Shown: in pieces, positions 9,818 to 19,316 of the stretch
Position numbering within the stretch: position 1 is the first letter of the stretch
Layout: every line of letters starts with the position of its first letter
NCBI GenBank assembly: GCA_016926805.1
Contig: JAFGNV010000206.1
Location: 1-45,572 of the forward strand
DNA: 45,572 bases
Direction: 5' to 3'
Origin: Anaerolineae bacterium
Lineage (GTDB): Bacteria; Chloroflexota; Anaerolineae; 4572-78; J111
Notes under the pieces: model-generated
Seen by the model: only the letters and a program-made list of their open reading frames with translations
Database searches by the model: none
What the model was told of the DNA's origin: nothing
Translations under genes and position numbers: made by a program

Positions 9818-10943
9818 AAATTTCTCGATAAATCTCACGGGTTTGCCGTGCTGTCGCCTCCCAGGTAAAACGGGCCGCCTGGCGTAAACCACGCTGGCGC
9901 AGGTCAGCCTGTAACGTAGCATTTTGAGTCACCTGAGTCATTGCTTCAACCCAAGCTCTAACATCGGTTGGCGGCAATAAGATCGCCGCACTCCCGGTCA
10001 CCTCCGGCAAGCTGGAAGTATCACTGCACAAGACCGGCGTTCCGCAAGCCATAGCTTCCAGAATAGGCAGGCCAAAACCTTCATATAATGAGGGATATAT
10101 AAAACCTTGGGCCAAAGTGTATAGGGCGGGTAAATGCTCATCTGGCACAAAATTAGTAAAAATAACCTGTTCACGCAATCCCAGCGATTGTACCACAGCA
10201 AAGATGTCAGTATAAAGCCAACCTTTCTTGCCGGCAAGAACCAATTTAACATCGGGTATGATATCCTGGGCCTGTTTAAAGGCTTCAAAAAGTATGAGAA
10301 GGTTTTTACGCGGTTCAATGGTGCCTACATAAAGCAGGAAACAGTCGGGCAAATGATAACAACGACGAACGGCCTCGAGTAAGGATGGCTCTGTAACCTG
10401 GCAGAATTGTCGGCCAACGGCCGGATAAACTACATACCCCTTATTATGGAGAGCCGGATAGACCATCGCCGCTTCACGCAGGGTAGAATGTGAAATAGCC
10501 AACACAGCGTCGGCCTGGCGAATAAAATGGGGCATCATTAAACGCAAATAGGTGCGGTTGAGACAGGAATGGGTCTGAGGATGGGAGATAAAGGTGACAT
10601 CGCCTAAAGTAAAAATGGCCCGGCTGCCGGTTAAATAAGGCAAAACATGGTCGGTAGCCAAAAAAACATCTGGCCGGCCCAGTAGCCTATCTTGAGAGAG
10701 ACGAAGAAATTGAGCCAACAAGACCCAAAAACGCCAGGGTTTGGCAGCTAGGGGCAAACAGCAGGCCGACAAAGCCGATAGCGAAGCCGGGGGTGGGCGG
10801 CGTTGCGAGTCAATATAAAATAATTCGAGGCGTTCATCGGCGGGCAAGGTGAGATATAAAGCCCTGGTCAATTCGGCGGCGTAGCGACCCAGGCCAGCCT
10901 GACTTTGTAGGGTAGGGGTGAGGTCAATCGTTATACGTATCAT
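9801..10943 (-). CDS. GT4-family glycosyltransferase
   Basis: A 380-residue GT4 enzyme starting at MIRITIDLTPTLQSQAGLGR; the longer frame to 10991 overlaps the upstream gene and its first 16 residues look unrelated to the family. The N-terminal AGLGRYAAEL loop, the C-terminal LLYVGTIEPRKNLLILFEA and the E-x7-E stretch YEGFGLPILEAMACGTPVL are all typical. No strong ribosome binding site is seen, so translation may be coupled to the upstream gene, which ends 33 nt away. Its neighbour at 8702-9817 has the same architecture. Function: one sugar-transfer step in the repeat-unit assembly, in the cytoplasm. Confidence 0.88.
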   Translation of the reverse strand: MIRITIDLTPTLQSQAGLGRYAAELTRALYLTLPADERLELFYIDSQRRPPPASLSALSACCLPLAAKPWRFWVLLAQFLRLSQDRLLGRPDVFLATDHVLPYLTGSRAIFTLGDVTFISHPQTHSCLNRTYLRLMMPHFIRQADAVLAISHSTLREAAMVYPALHNKGYVVYPAVGRQFCQVTEPSLLEAVRRCYHLPDCFLLYVGTIEPRKNLLILFEAFKQAQDIIPDVKLVLAGKKGWLYTDIFAVVQSLGLREQVIFTNFVPDEHLPALYTLAQGFIYPSLYEGFGLPILEAMACGTPVLCSDTSSLPEVTGSAAILLPPTDVRAWVEAMTQVTQNATLQADLRQRGLRQAARFTWEATARQTREIYREIYVFRS

Positions 10944-10975
10944 CGATTTATAGAAGTAGCTGCTTGTTCGTAATT

Positions 10976-12277
10976 TCACCAAAAATGCCAACGTTTTTGG
11001 GTTCTGGCAAAATGGTCACCGCCGCCTTTAAAAAACTTTACAGCAAATTTAAGTGTCGCTCTAAGTATCCCGGGGATAGTGTGGTACCCTTGCTCTTTTA
11101 AGACGAGAACGTGATAGCATAACAAACAAGCAGTATATATGTCATGCACTCCAAAAATATCGGCACGAATTCGTAAGGTATTAAAAAGAAGGTTATAACC
11201 TATAATTGCTCGATTATCTTTGGGCTTATTGGGATTTTTAGCGATTACCTCGGCCACATACTCTTCAAAATGATTGAGTTGACCAATTTTCATTATAGCA
11301 TCAACCACCGTGGCATACATTTCAGACGATTGAATAGCGGCGACCTTAACCGCATAGAGTATGGCTGCTTTTATATCAACATCTAAATTAGCTGCTGCGG
11401 GGAGGTGTTCTTTAGCCTGAAGCAATACTTCAGCCGTTAGAATGGCTACCGATGGCGCTTGGACTAATTGTGGGTGAAAGGGGATATCATTTTCAGAAAT
11501 ATATTTCTGATACGCTTGCAGGTTTCGTATCTCGCCAAGCTGAGAAGCGCCATTACTATGATGAGACATACCATTCACTGTATAGGGTTGAAATGAATAA
11601 TAATAATTTTTAGTGGCACACGCTATCACTACACCAGCATAAGCATCAGGAGTGACAGAGTGAAAGAACTTACCAGAGGCCTTCGTAACACGTTCTATAA
11701 CGCTTGAATGCACAAAACTATTATACAGATTAGGAAGCATAGAGTATAGAGCTTTGAACTGAGCTACCTTCGCCAACATTTTCTTAGAGTTAAATTTGCT
11801 CAAAGAATTTCCCATTGGAATCAATAAGCGATTACGCTCACTTTTATTAAGGTGAGTAGGCCAACCATAAGCTGCTGTCTTCCAGGCAATGGCTTCTACC
11901 TCTTCACCAAGATTAACAATTAACCAGTTAAGACGCACCAAAATATTGGGAAGTAAGCCATCATCATCACCAATAATCGTTACATATCCGTCCTTTATAT
12001 ATGACAGGCCAAATTCCCAATTTGATGTCATACTAACCCGTTTGCCTGTATTGACATAGTGAATTCGACTATCTCCAAAAGACTCGACAACTGCTCGTGT
12101 CTCATCATGGCTGAAGTTATCGCTTACAATTATTTCGAAATTATCATAATCCTGAGTAATACATGTTTTAAGTGTATGTATCAACGTATCACATCGTTCA
12201 CGGGTTGGAATTAGGACAGTAAATTTTATTTCACTGCTAAGTTTAGCCTGGAAAGTTGAAGCAATAGAATTAATCAT
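10976..12277 (-). CDS. GT2-family glycosyltransferase
   Basis: A 433-residue protein with an N-terminal GT-A (GT2) domain: KFTVLIPTRERCDTLIHTL, then IIVSDNFSHDET, and the metal/nucleotide motif IIGDDDGLLP at about residues 102-110. The remaining ~300 residues are an unrecognised helical extension. Family members are inverting transferases using NDP-sugars. Codon use and base composition are visibly more AT-rich than in glmS or the genes beyond 22.9 kb. The gene is separated from the upstream GT2 by 39 nt. Confidence 0.85.
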   Translation of the reverse strand: MINSIASTFQAKLSSEIKFTVLIPTRERCDTLIHTLKTCITQDYDNFEIIVSDNFSHDETRAVVESFGDSRIHYVNTGKRVSMTSNWEFGLSYIKDGYVTIIGDDDGLLPNILVRLNWLIVNLGEEVEAIAWKTAAYGWPTHLNKSERNRLLIPMGNSLSKFNSKKMLAKVAQFKALYSMLPNLYNSFVHSSVIERVTKASGKFFHSVTPDAYAGVVIACATKNYYYSFQPYTVNGMSHHSNGASQLGEIRNLQAYQKYISENDIPFHPQLVQAPSVAILTAEVLLQAKEHLPAAANLDVDIKAAILYAVKVAAIQSSEMYATVVDAIMKIGQLNHFEEYVAEVIAKNPNKPKDNRAIIGYNLLFNTLRIRADIFGVHDIYTACLLCYHVLVLKEQGYHTIPGILRATLKFAVKFFKGGGDHFARTQKRWHFW

Positions 12278-12316
12278 TTATAAACCTCTTTATCACGCAA
12301 TCAACATGCTAACTTC

Positions 12317-13321
12317 TCATCGTAGAAGTTGCTGTGATAGCTTTTTAATCCAGTTGGGCCGACTATAGGGTTGACCTGATAAAAGCTTTGAAATGTATTT
12401 ACCAAAGATCGATAAGCCTAAAAAAACAGTTAAACCCTGAAAAAATCCTCCCTGCCTCATTGTATTTCTGATTAAAAGACGAAATCGTTTATAATCTCCT
12501 TGACGATACCACTTTACAGCTTCGGTGAGTAAACATCCAATGCGGAGTTTTTTAACTAGAGGATATAACTCCGGATAACGAGCCTCCAAAATAGAATACA
12601 CTATGAGTTCATATTCATGAAACAACTTCTTGGCCGCTTGATCATCTGTAACATTCTGACTATGTCTTCGATATCGTACCAGAGGTTCATCAATGGCTAA
12701 AAGGTCGCCATTTCGGAAAACCTCAATAAAAAACAATAATTCACTAAGATACTTCAATCGTTCATCAAATCCATGAAGAGGGCAGGCACTCGAATAACTC
12801 ATAAATGAGGACGGAATGCTAAAATATCTTGGCTTCAGGCAATTTTGAATTTTTCCTTGCCTCAATTTAGAAGAACCATTGTATAATTTGCAGAGAGAAC
12901 CCAAAACCTGACCTGTTGTCGACTCAAAAACTTCTGCATCATGATAACAACCAATTGCCTCAGGGTGATTTTGTAGGAGTCTTACCTGTTTCTCTATCTT
13001 TTGGGGCAGCATCAGGTCGTCGCCATCCAGCCAAGCGGTTAGCTCGCCGGTGCGCAGGGCTAACGCCCGGTTGATATTGCCGGGGATGCCAATGTTTTTT
13101 TCACCCAGAGCCAATTTAATCTTATTAGGAAAACGGGCAGCATATTCCTGAAGAATCCGAGGCGTATCATCGGTAGAGCCATCATCGGCAAAAATAATCT
13201 CAATATGGGGATAGGTTTGATTGAGAATACTCTCAACCGTTTCACGAATAAAGGCTTGTTGGTTGTAGGTACCGACAACAATACTAACTTTAGGACTATA
13301 ACTGAGCATTAGTTTCTTCAA
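12317..13321 (-). CDS. GT2-family glycosyltransferase
   Basis: A 334-residue inverting glycosyltransferase. GT-A motifs are clear: VSIVVGTYNQQAFIRETVES, ADDGSTDDT (about 46-53) and the DXD-like WLDGDDLMLP (about 98-106). Starts at 13321 or 13309 (MLSYSPKVSIVVG) are both possible. The gene overlaps the end of the upstream GT4 gene by 14-26 nt. Its C-terminal part (RYRRHSQNVTDD) has the acceptor-side region common in GT2 O-antigen enzymes. AT-rich like its neighbours. The specific linkage is not predictable. Confidence 0.88.
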   Translation of the reverse strand: MKKLMLSYSPKVSIVVGTYNQQAFIRETVESILNQTYPHIEIIFADDGSTDDTPRILQEYAARFPNKIKLALGEKNIGIPGNINRALALRTGELTAWLDGDDLMLPQKIEKQVRLLQNHPEAIGCYHDAEVFESTTGQVLGSLCKLYNGSSKLRQGKIQNCLKPRYFSIPSSFMSYSSACPLHGFDERLKYLSELLFFIEVFRNGDLLAIDEPLVRYRRHSQNVTDDQAAKKLFHEYELIVYSILEARYPELYPLVKKLRIGCLLTEAVKWYRQGDYKRFRLLIRNTMRQGGFFQGLTVFLGLSIFGKYISKLLSGQPYSRPNWIKKLSQQLLR

Positions 13322-14492
13322 TTACCTGATATAAAATGTTTTCTAACCTGATGACACATTTTTCCCAAGCTAAATGGTCAACTACAAACTGACGACCATA
13401 CTGGGATATGACCCCCCAATTTTCATGATTTAATAATGAAATAACCCTGTCTGCAAATTCCATTGGAGTATCAGTCACATAGAGGTGCTTGCCTGAAGTT
13501 GCTCCTATCCCAACATTACCGGCTGAAGTAGTAACAACTGGAGTTCCACAGGCTAAGGCCTCTAATACTTTAGTTTGCGAACCTAACTTAAGTCGAATTG
13601 GACAAACACTAACCATGGCCCTGGACAGGTAGGACCGAACATCAGGTACAAAACCGGTCACATTAATTTGCTCATTCTTAGCACACCTGGTAATGGCGGG
13701 TACCGGATTAGCACCAATTATCCACAAGTTAGCAGATGGTACTTGCTGTCGAATAATTGGAAAGATGTGTTCACAAAAATATTCTACTCCATCCACGTTG
13801 GGGGGATGATTCATATTGCCGGTAATGACAATCATACCTTCTTGACGTATCTGAGATATGGGAGAGAAAAAGTCTGTATCAATACCGTAAGGAACCCAAT
13901 CAAAGTTTATTCCAGTATACAGATGTTGGTAATCCTGAATATCTGACGGGTTAATTAGTAGGACACGATGAAATTGACGACCATGCCGTTGTTCATACCG
14001 TCTCAATCGCTTTCTCTCGTAGTCAGTCCACAGGCGGGTATACCAGGAAAATCGCCGAATTGAGGCCATTCGTTCATATTCTACTACACGTGGATTTTCT
14101 AAACTTAGAATAGCTCCCCCCTTATAACGCTGAGGTTTGAATTGAGCCATCTCAGTTAACTGAAAAATTACCACATCATAATCATTTTTATAAAGATAAT
14201 GGTTGATCAGTTTCTTTGCTTTGGGCGTAGCATAATGGGAGACTGGTAGAGGCCAATCTGTTATCAGACCGAGACCCATTTTAAGAATAACCTCCCAACG
14301 GGGAGGATGGTCTAATAGTTCAATTTGGTTGCACCAATTCATTAAATCTGTTGAGCTAATATTCCCTTTATGACAAAATGATATTAAATCAACTGAATGA
14401 TTTCTGGCTAAATACTTGAGATAGTTATAAGCAATCAAAGCACTGCCACTTTGTTTAGCAGGAAGATTAGGGGTAACAAAAAGTATTTTCAT
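13296..14492 (-). CDS. GT4-family glycosyltransferase (sugar transferase)
   Basis: A 398-residue GT-B enzyme starting MKILFVTPNLPAKQSGSALI. The C-terminal half has MIVITGNMNHPPNVDGVEYF, IIGANPVP, a VTGFVPDVRSYLSRA segment and KVLEALACGTPVVTTSAGNV, which carries the donor-binding glutamate. The layout is that of GT4 enzymes found in exopolysaccharide loci. It overlaps the upstream GT2 gene by 4 nt (ATGA). It is cytoplasmic and transfers one unit of the repeat; donor unknown. Confidence 0.87.
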   Translation of the reverse strand: MKILFVTPNLPAKQSGSALIAYNYLKYLARNHSVDLISFCHKGNISSTDLMNWCNQIELLDHPPRWEVILKMGLGLITDWPLPVSHYATPKAKKLINHYLYKNDYDVVIFQLTEMAQFKPQRYKGGAILSLENPRVVEYERMASIRRFSWYTRLWTDYERKRLRRYEQRHGRQFHRVLLINPSDIQDYQHLYTGINFDWVPYGIDTDFFSPISQIRQEGMIVITGNMNHPPNVDGVEYFCEHIFPIIRQQVPSANLWIIGANPVPAITRCAKNEQINVTGFVPDVRSYLSRAMVSVCPIRLKLGSQTKVLEALACGTPVVTTSAGNVGIGATSGKHLYVTDTPMEFADRVISLLNHENWGVISQYGRQFVVDHLAWEKCVIRLENILYQVIEETNAQL

Positions 14493-15544
14493 TTAGCCTG
14501 TTTAAAATCCAATACAGGCGAATTTACTCCACTCCACCCTGTCATTATTTCAATTATTCTCGCCGAAAAAGGAATTGAGTGAAAACCGATATACCGCGCC
14601 AAACGAAAACGAGGGGAAAAGACGTCCATATCTCTGCGGGCTTTAAATATACGTTTGGCAATCGTTCGAAAAACGGGTGGATTGTGAAATGAACTTAGAG
14701 CCATAACAAGTGGAACCACATGAGCAACAGCTTTAGAATTCATCCCGTGTGTTTCAATATCTCTCAAGGTACAAAGCTGTCTGTTTACTAAAAATTGGGT
14801 TAAATAGCGAATTGCATAATGTTCCATACAAGCAAATTTCATGCGAGTTATACTATTATTGGCTGAACTGGCCGCATTTGTTTCGTGGATACGGTACATT
14901 ACTGTGGATTCATTTCCAAATATAAATCCTCCCTGTACCATAAGTTGGGTCATTATTAATAAATCAATGGGTATAAAATTCGGTGGTCCCCAAAATAAAT
15001 CTGTCAATGCTTTACGTTTACATACGATTGTCACCAGCGTCCCAGGTGTATCTTGACCCAGAAACTTGATTGCATCTTGAGGTGGAAAAAATATTCGTGA
15101 TGTATCTATATCAGTGATTGCCGCTGGGCGCAAGTGTACTCTTTTTTCTGGCAACACTGTTTGGCCAAATAACATGGCCGGGCAAGCATAATAGATAGCT
15201 GCTGGATATTCATACAAAGCGTTTAAGGCGTTCGCTAAATGATTCGCTAGATAAAGATCATCATCTGAGAGGATGGCAATGAGTTCGGCATTAGACGTTT
15301 CAAGAGACTGTTGAACAATTGATTGAAGATTTGCTGATAGACCAATATTTCTATCTTGACGATAATAATGTATTCGTCTATCCTGAAAGCCAGAGACTAT
15401 CCTATTTGTATCATCATTAGAGGCATTATCCGAAATGAATATTTCAAAATTTGTAAAGGTTTGAGCTAAAATACTTTGAACTGATTCAAGTAAAAAATTT
15501 GCTCGATTGAAGGTTGGGATACAAACGGCAATCTTGGGAGACAT
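14489..15544 (-). CDS. GT2-family glycosyltransferase
   Basis: A 351-residue inverting GT-A enzyme: KIAVCIPTFNRANFLLESVQ at the start, FISDNASNDDT (about 37-46) and the acidic triad ILSDDDLYLA (about 91-100). It resembles the GT2 at 10976-12277 in having SDN followed by a DDD site rather than the commoner DDGS/DXD form. It begins 16 nt after the flippase stop and overlaps the next gene by 4 nt. It is AT-rich. One sugar-transfer step is expected, substrate unknown. Confidence 0.87.
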   Translation of the reverse strand: MSPKIAVCIPTFNRANFLLESVQSILAQTFTNFEIFISDNASNDDTNRIVSGFQDRRIHYYRQDRNIGLSANLQSIVQQSLETSNAELIAILSDDDLYLANHLANALNALYEYPAAIYYACPAMLFGQTVLPEKRVHLRPAAITDIDTSRIFFPPQDAIKFLGQDTPGTLVTIVCKRKALTDLFWGPPNFIPIDLLIMTQLMVQGGFIFGNESTVMYRIHETNAASSANNSITRMKFACMEHYAIRYLTQFLVNRQLCTLRDIETHGMNSKAVAHVVPLVMALSSFHNPPVFRTIAKRIFKARRDMDVFSPRFRLARYIGFHSIPFSARIIEIMTGWSGVNSPVLDFKQAK

Positions 15545-15560
15545 AATTTATTCGTCCATC

Positions 15561-17030
15561 TCACATCGAATCGGGTACGCGCCTCGTCATCAGTCCTCGA
15601 AAAACTAACCACCCCTGCCAAATCTCAAATGGGGTAAATAAACCCAATAACAAAAAAGAAGATGGTAAACATAAGACTAGTAATAATTTTACTATGATAA
15701 GAGTTGAAAAAGTTAATTGGGGCAGAAACAGACCAACGATAAGCAAGCAAAATTGCACGACAATAGCTATAGTCAATTTTTTTATCGGATATGGTATTGG
15801 AAATCGCTTTCGTAGGAGGAAATATAATAATACGACGGGTATACCATAGCCTATCAAGGTGGCCACCGTTGCTCCCCACACACCATACTGAGGAATAAGG
15901 ATGAAATTCGAAATAATGTTAACCACGGCTCCAATCACAGTAGCTATGCTTATCTCTTTAAGCCGTTTATCGGCTAGGGCATTAGTATATAATACCGTAC
16001 TGATAGCGCTAAATACATAAATGTAGGCTAAGAAACCCACATAAGGTGCCGCCGGCAGATAGGCTACACGAGTAAAAACTCGTAAAATCTCCTGAGCAAA
16101 TAACCCCAGTCCCAACCCGCCAATTAATACTACACTAATAAAGTAACGCGACATAATAGCATATCGCTGTCTGGAAATAGGGTCGCTTAAGAAAGATAAC
16201 GAAAGCGGTGTCCAAACGACTACAATTGGCCCTATCATGACCTGTAGCAACGATGCCACTTTGCCAGCAATGGCATAATACCCCAGAGCCTCTGTCGAAA
16301 CATAGTTTATCAAGAAGAACCGATCAATTAATAACAGTGCCCACGAGGCAATTAACGTTGGAAATAACACTGCCCCAGAGTAAAACAACATTTTTATCAA
16401 ATTTAAAGAGGGACGGCCAATTAACCCATGCATGACTAGTAAGCTAACCAGGCTAACACTGATGCTCGTAAATACAGGAGTCAGGATAATCCCTGTAGCG
16501 CCCAATCTTAAGACAATAATAAACAGAATATTGCCTATTACTGTAGCCATAATGGTTGTGGCGCTAAAAATCATGCCCCAGCGGATTTTTAACTTCGCTT
16601 GAGCTGCGGTGGGCAAGATATTCATAATAACGCCAAAAGTTACCGCGCCCCCAATAAGTTGGAATAAATGCGCATAGTTTAGGTTGTTATAAGTATGTTG
16701 AGCAATAGATGGAGCCAGTAAAAATATTAACAATCCTATCGGAATACCTATGATTAGGGCTAGGGTTAAGACGCTCCCAAGTAAACGACGCTGCCATTCT
16801 TCATTAGGCTGATCATTAAAATGGGTCATTAATGTCTGGGGCATGGCAAAAAGGGATATTACTCCCAACGCCGAAGCCACGGTTAAAGCAAAATCGGCCA
16901 CACCATAATCACTAGGACTAAGAATACGGGTAATGATTGGCGTGAAGATAAACGATAGCAGGGGACCAGCCCATTGCACTGTTCCATAGCCTATTGTCAT
17001 TTTGAAAAGACGTTTTAGAATTTGGCTCAT
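15561..17030 (-). CDS. Wzx-type polysaccharide flippase (MOP superfamily)
   Basis: A 489-residue polytopic protein (ATG at 17030; a start four codons upstream is possible) with about 13-14 hydrophobic helices. The N-terminus IGYGTVQWAGPLLSFIFTPI followed by ITRILSPSDYGVADFALTV is the hallmark of polysaccharide exporters of the MOP/MATE superfamily. It should flip the undecaprenyl-linked repeat unit to the outer leaflet, feeding the polymerase/ligase encoded at 2056-5910. It lies in the middle of the glycosyltransferase genes, as in many Wzx/Wzy loci. Low GC matches its neighbours. Confidence 0.88.
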   Translation of the reverse strand: MSQILKRLFKMTIGYGTVQWAGPLLSFIFTPIITRILSPSDYGVADFALTVASALGVISLFAMPQTLMTHFNDQPNEEWQRRLLGSVLTLALIIGIPIGLLIFLLAPSIAQHTYNNLNYAHLFQLIGGAVTFGVIMNILPTAAQAKLKIRWGMIFSATTIMATVIGNILFIIVLRLGATGIILTPVFTSISVSLVSLLVMHGLIGRPSLNLIKMLFYSGAVLFPTLIASWALLLIDRFFLINYVSTEALGYYAIAGKVASLLQVMIGPIVVVWTPLSLSFLSDPISRQRYAIMSRYFISVVLIGGLGLGLFAQEILRVFTRVAYLPAAPYVGFLAYIYVFSAISTVLYTNALADKRLKEISIATVIGAVVNIISNFILIPQYGVWGATVATLIGYGIPVVLLYFLLRKRFPIPYPIKKLTIAIVVQFCLLIVGLFLPQLTFSTLIIVKLLLVLCLPSSFLLLGLFTPFEIWQGWLVFRGLMTRRVPDSM

Positions 17031-17090
17031 AGCAACTAACACACACAGAGGCTACAATTACCGTAATACGAAAAACAATACTCCTGACTT

Positions 17091-17858
17091 TTATTTAACC
17101 CGTTTTAACCATGCCCCAGGCCAATGGGTAACATTTTGGTTTAACTCACTTTCATTAAATGGCCAGTCAGGTTGCTCTATGATAAAAATCGGATGCTTTT
17201 GAGCAAATTCGATGGCCGCTGCCGATGGGTTATTCCAGATCCATTCCGGTTTACCACATGGGGTGTCGTATAGATCTTTCATACTGCCATCTGTGGCCAC
17301 AATATAAGAATCAGGGGGAACCAGGTCATGGTAAGCTTCTAACTCATTAAGTACATGCTGTTTGGTATGATTAGAGTCCAGAATCACCATAACCACATCA
17401 CCCGGCTTTACTAAAGATCTCACTTGGCTTATAATCTCAGGCTCAGTCGAGCTACCTTCAACCAGAGTAATCCAAGGAAATAGAGGATGACCTTCGATAG
17501 CTTGGCGGTTATGAGGCCGAATCTCAATATCAATTCCGATGACTCGACCTTTTCCCAAGATTTTGCATAAGCTGGCGTAATAAATTAATGAACCTCCATG
17601 AGCCACTCCCGTTTCAATGATAACATCAGGTTTAATTTGGTAAATCACCTCCTGTACTCGCACCATATCCTCTGGCAATTGGATAATCGGACGTCCTAAC
17701 CAACTAAAAACGTACGGATATTTTTGATTCCAGCCCACTTTAAGCCAGTGATAAGAGATTAGCTCAAACGACTCTTTAGAATAAAGCTCATATTCGGTCG
17801 TTTGTCCGTTTTCCTCTTTGATAATTTTTTGATTATCGGTATCTATCATAATCTTCAT
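17091..17858 (-). CDS. CmcI-like SAM-dependent methyltransferase (cephalosporin hydroxylase family)
   Basis: A 255-residue protein of the CmcI/rhamnosyl O-methyltransferase family. Diagnostic stretches are WLGRPIIQLPEDMVRVQEVI, the SAM loop VIIETGVAHGGSLIYYAS (about 97-114), GIDIEIRPHNR, and VMVILDSNHTKQHVLNELE with candidate metal ligands. Despite the family name, members in glycan loci are sugar O-methyltransferases. It begins 10 nt after the SDR gene, so it is probably co-transcribed. It may methylate a sugar of the repeat unit; which hydroxyl is unknown. Confidence 0.82.
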   Translation of the reverse strand: MKIMIDTDNQKIIKEENGQTTEYELYSKESFELISYHWLKVGWNQKYPYVFSWLGRPIIQLPEDMVRVQEVIYQIKPDVIIETGVAHGGSLIYYASLCKILGKGRVIGIDIEIRPHNRQAIEGHPLFPWITLVEGSSTEPEIISQVRSLVKPGDVVMVILDSNHTKQHVLNELEAYHDLVPPDSYIVATDGSMKDLYDTPCGKPEWIWNNPSAAAIEFAQKHPIFIIEQPDWPFNESELNQNVTHWPGAWLKRVK

Positions 17859-17868
17859 TAGTTAATTC

Positions 17869-18789
17869 CTACTCATTTTTAGGTATCTGGTTAAGCCACC
17901 AGTTAATCGTTTGAGATATACCTGTCTCCAAGGTATATTTAGGTTGCCATTTAACCTCGTTTTGGAGACGTTGTACACAGGCTAACAATAAAGGGGGGTC
18001 GTTAATGGCGGGAATGGCTCCCAATTCTATCAAATCAGGCTGATTGAAATGGGTCGCAATTTTGTAAATAACTTCTTTCAGGCTGACCGGCTGGCCAGAA
18101 GCAATATTAACCGTGCCAGCCACCTCGCTATCTAATAAGGCGACAAAAGCATCTGCTACATCTTGTACATACAAAAAGTCCCTAATCTGTTGACCGTGCG
18201 AGCAACGAGCCGCTTCACCGGCTATCAGTGCCCGGATAACCGCCGCTATTAGCCGGTCGGGATATTCATACGGGCCATATAAAAAGAAGATTCTTCCCCA
18301 GGCAGCGCTTAAATTAGCTTGAGCAGCATACGCTTGCATAATTAGCTGTAGGGCATGTTTACATGTTCCATAAAAAGTAGCCGGTTTTAAGGGAGTTGTC
18401 CCTTCGACACAGTATCCATAGCTCCAATCATACTCAGCACAAGTGCCGGCCAGCACGACTCGTTGACCGCCATAGGCAGCAAAGTTTTGGAGTAAATGCA
18501 GGCTGGCCTGTACCCAGGATAGGTTGGTAGGGTCTGTCCAATATGTACCAGGTTGGACATCCCAGGCAAGATGCAATAAATGTGTCGGTTTCACCTGCGC
18601 CAGCAGACTTTCAACTTGCAGTCTATCCAACAAGTCTGCTTGATGCCACTGCACAACTGGTAACGTATCAAATTTGACAGGATGTTTTAAAAACACGGCA
18701 TGAACTTGATAACCAGCAGCCAGTAATGAAGCCAAACAATGTCGGCCAATAAAACCGCTGGCACCGGTCAACAGAACTCGTTTCACCAT
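17869..18789 (-). CDS. NAD-dependent epimerase/dehydratase, probable NDP-4-keto-6-deoxyhexose 4-reductase
   Basis: A 306-residue extended short-chain dehydrogenase. The Rossmann motif is GASGFIGRH (about 9-17), and the active-site pair is YGTCK (YxxxK). IRDFLYVQDVADAFVALL and GTVNIASGQPVSLKEV complete the family pattern. It overlaps the 3,5-epimerase gene by 7 nt. The preceding genes make CDP-4-keto-6-deoxyhexose, C-methylate it and epimerise it, so the expected job is reduction of the C4 ketone to finish the CDP-sugar. A C4 epimerase role is the alternative. Function comes from context rather than a specific motif. Confidence 0.8.
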   Translation of the reverse strand: MVKRVLLTGASGFIGRHCLASLLAAGYQVHAVFLKHPVKFDTLPVVQWHQADLLDRLQVESLLAQVKPTHLLHLAWDVQPGTYWTDPTNLSWVQASLHLLQNFAAYGGQRVVLAGTCAEYDWSYGYCVEGTTPLKPATFYGTCKHALQLIMQAYAAQANLSAAWGRIFFLYGPYEYPDRLIAAVIRALIAGEAARCSHGQQIRDFLYVQDVADAFVALLDSEVAGTVNIASGQPVSLKEVIYKIATHFNQPDLIELGAIPAINDPPLLLACVQRLQNEVKWQPKYTLETGISQTINWWLNQIPKNE

Positions 18790-19316
18790 ACAAAATCTGG
18801 ATACTCCCAGTCTTTAGGGGTTATAATTAAACCTTGGGTAAAGGGCCAGGTAATAGCAAAGGTCGGGTCGTTCCAACGTACTCCTCGAGCGCATTCAGAG
18901 TGATAGAATTCGGACATCTGGTAAAAAACTTCAGTGTTGTCTACTAGTGTCTGAAAACCATGTGCAAATCCCTCTGGAATGTAAAGCATCACCCGATTCT
19001 CAGCAGTTAACTCGACGGCGGCCCATTGTTTGAAAGTTGGTGAGCCGGGCCGCAAATCAATAATCACATCATAAATCGCGCCCATTATACAGCGTACAAG
19101 TTTAGCCTCGGCGTGTGGAGGTATCTGGTAGTGCATTCCCCGTAAGGTACCACTCTTTTTGTTAAATGAGATATTACATTGTACTAACCGAGGGTTTAGA
19201 CCATGAGCCTCAACTTCACGTTGACACCAGGTACGAGCAAAAAAGCCACGCTCATCTGAAATGAGCTCCGGTTCAATGATATATGCACCGGCCAATTTCG
19301 TCTGGGTAAAAATCAT
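18783..19316 (-). CDS. dTDP-4-dehydrorhamnose 3,5-epimerase-like protein (RmlC/RfbC family)
   Basis: A 177-residue cupin-fold epimerase, close to the 180-185 of the family. It has [20 protein letters not shown] with the catalytic His at about 62, [29 protein letters not shown] and a Tyr at about 132 in the position of the catalytic acid. Enzymes of this family invert C3 and/or C5 of 4-keto-6-deoxy sugars. Here the substrate is probably CDP-linked, because rfbF and rfbG lie just upstream and no rmlA or rmlB is present. It may act at one carbon only, as branched-sugar epimerases do. Start and end overlap both neighbours (4 and 7 nt). Confidence 0.88.
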   Translation of the reverse strand: MIFTQTKLAGAYIIEPELISDERGFFARTWCQREVEAHGLNPRLVQCNISFNKKSGTLRGMHYQIPPHAEAKLVRCIMGAIYDVIIDLRPGSPTFKQWAAVELTAENRVMLYIPEGFAHGFQTLVDNTEVFYQMSEFYHSECARGVRWNDPTFAITWPFTQGLIITPKDWEYPDFVW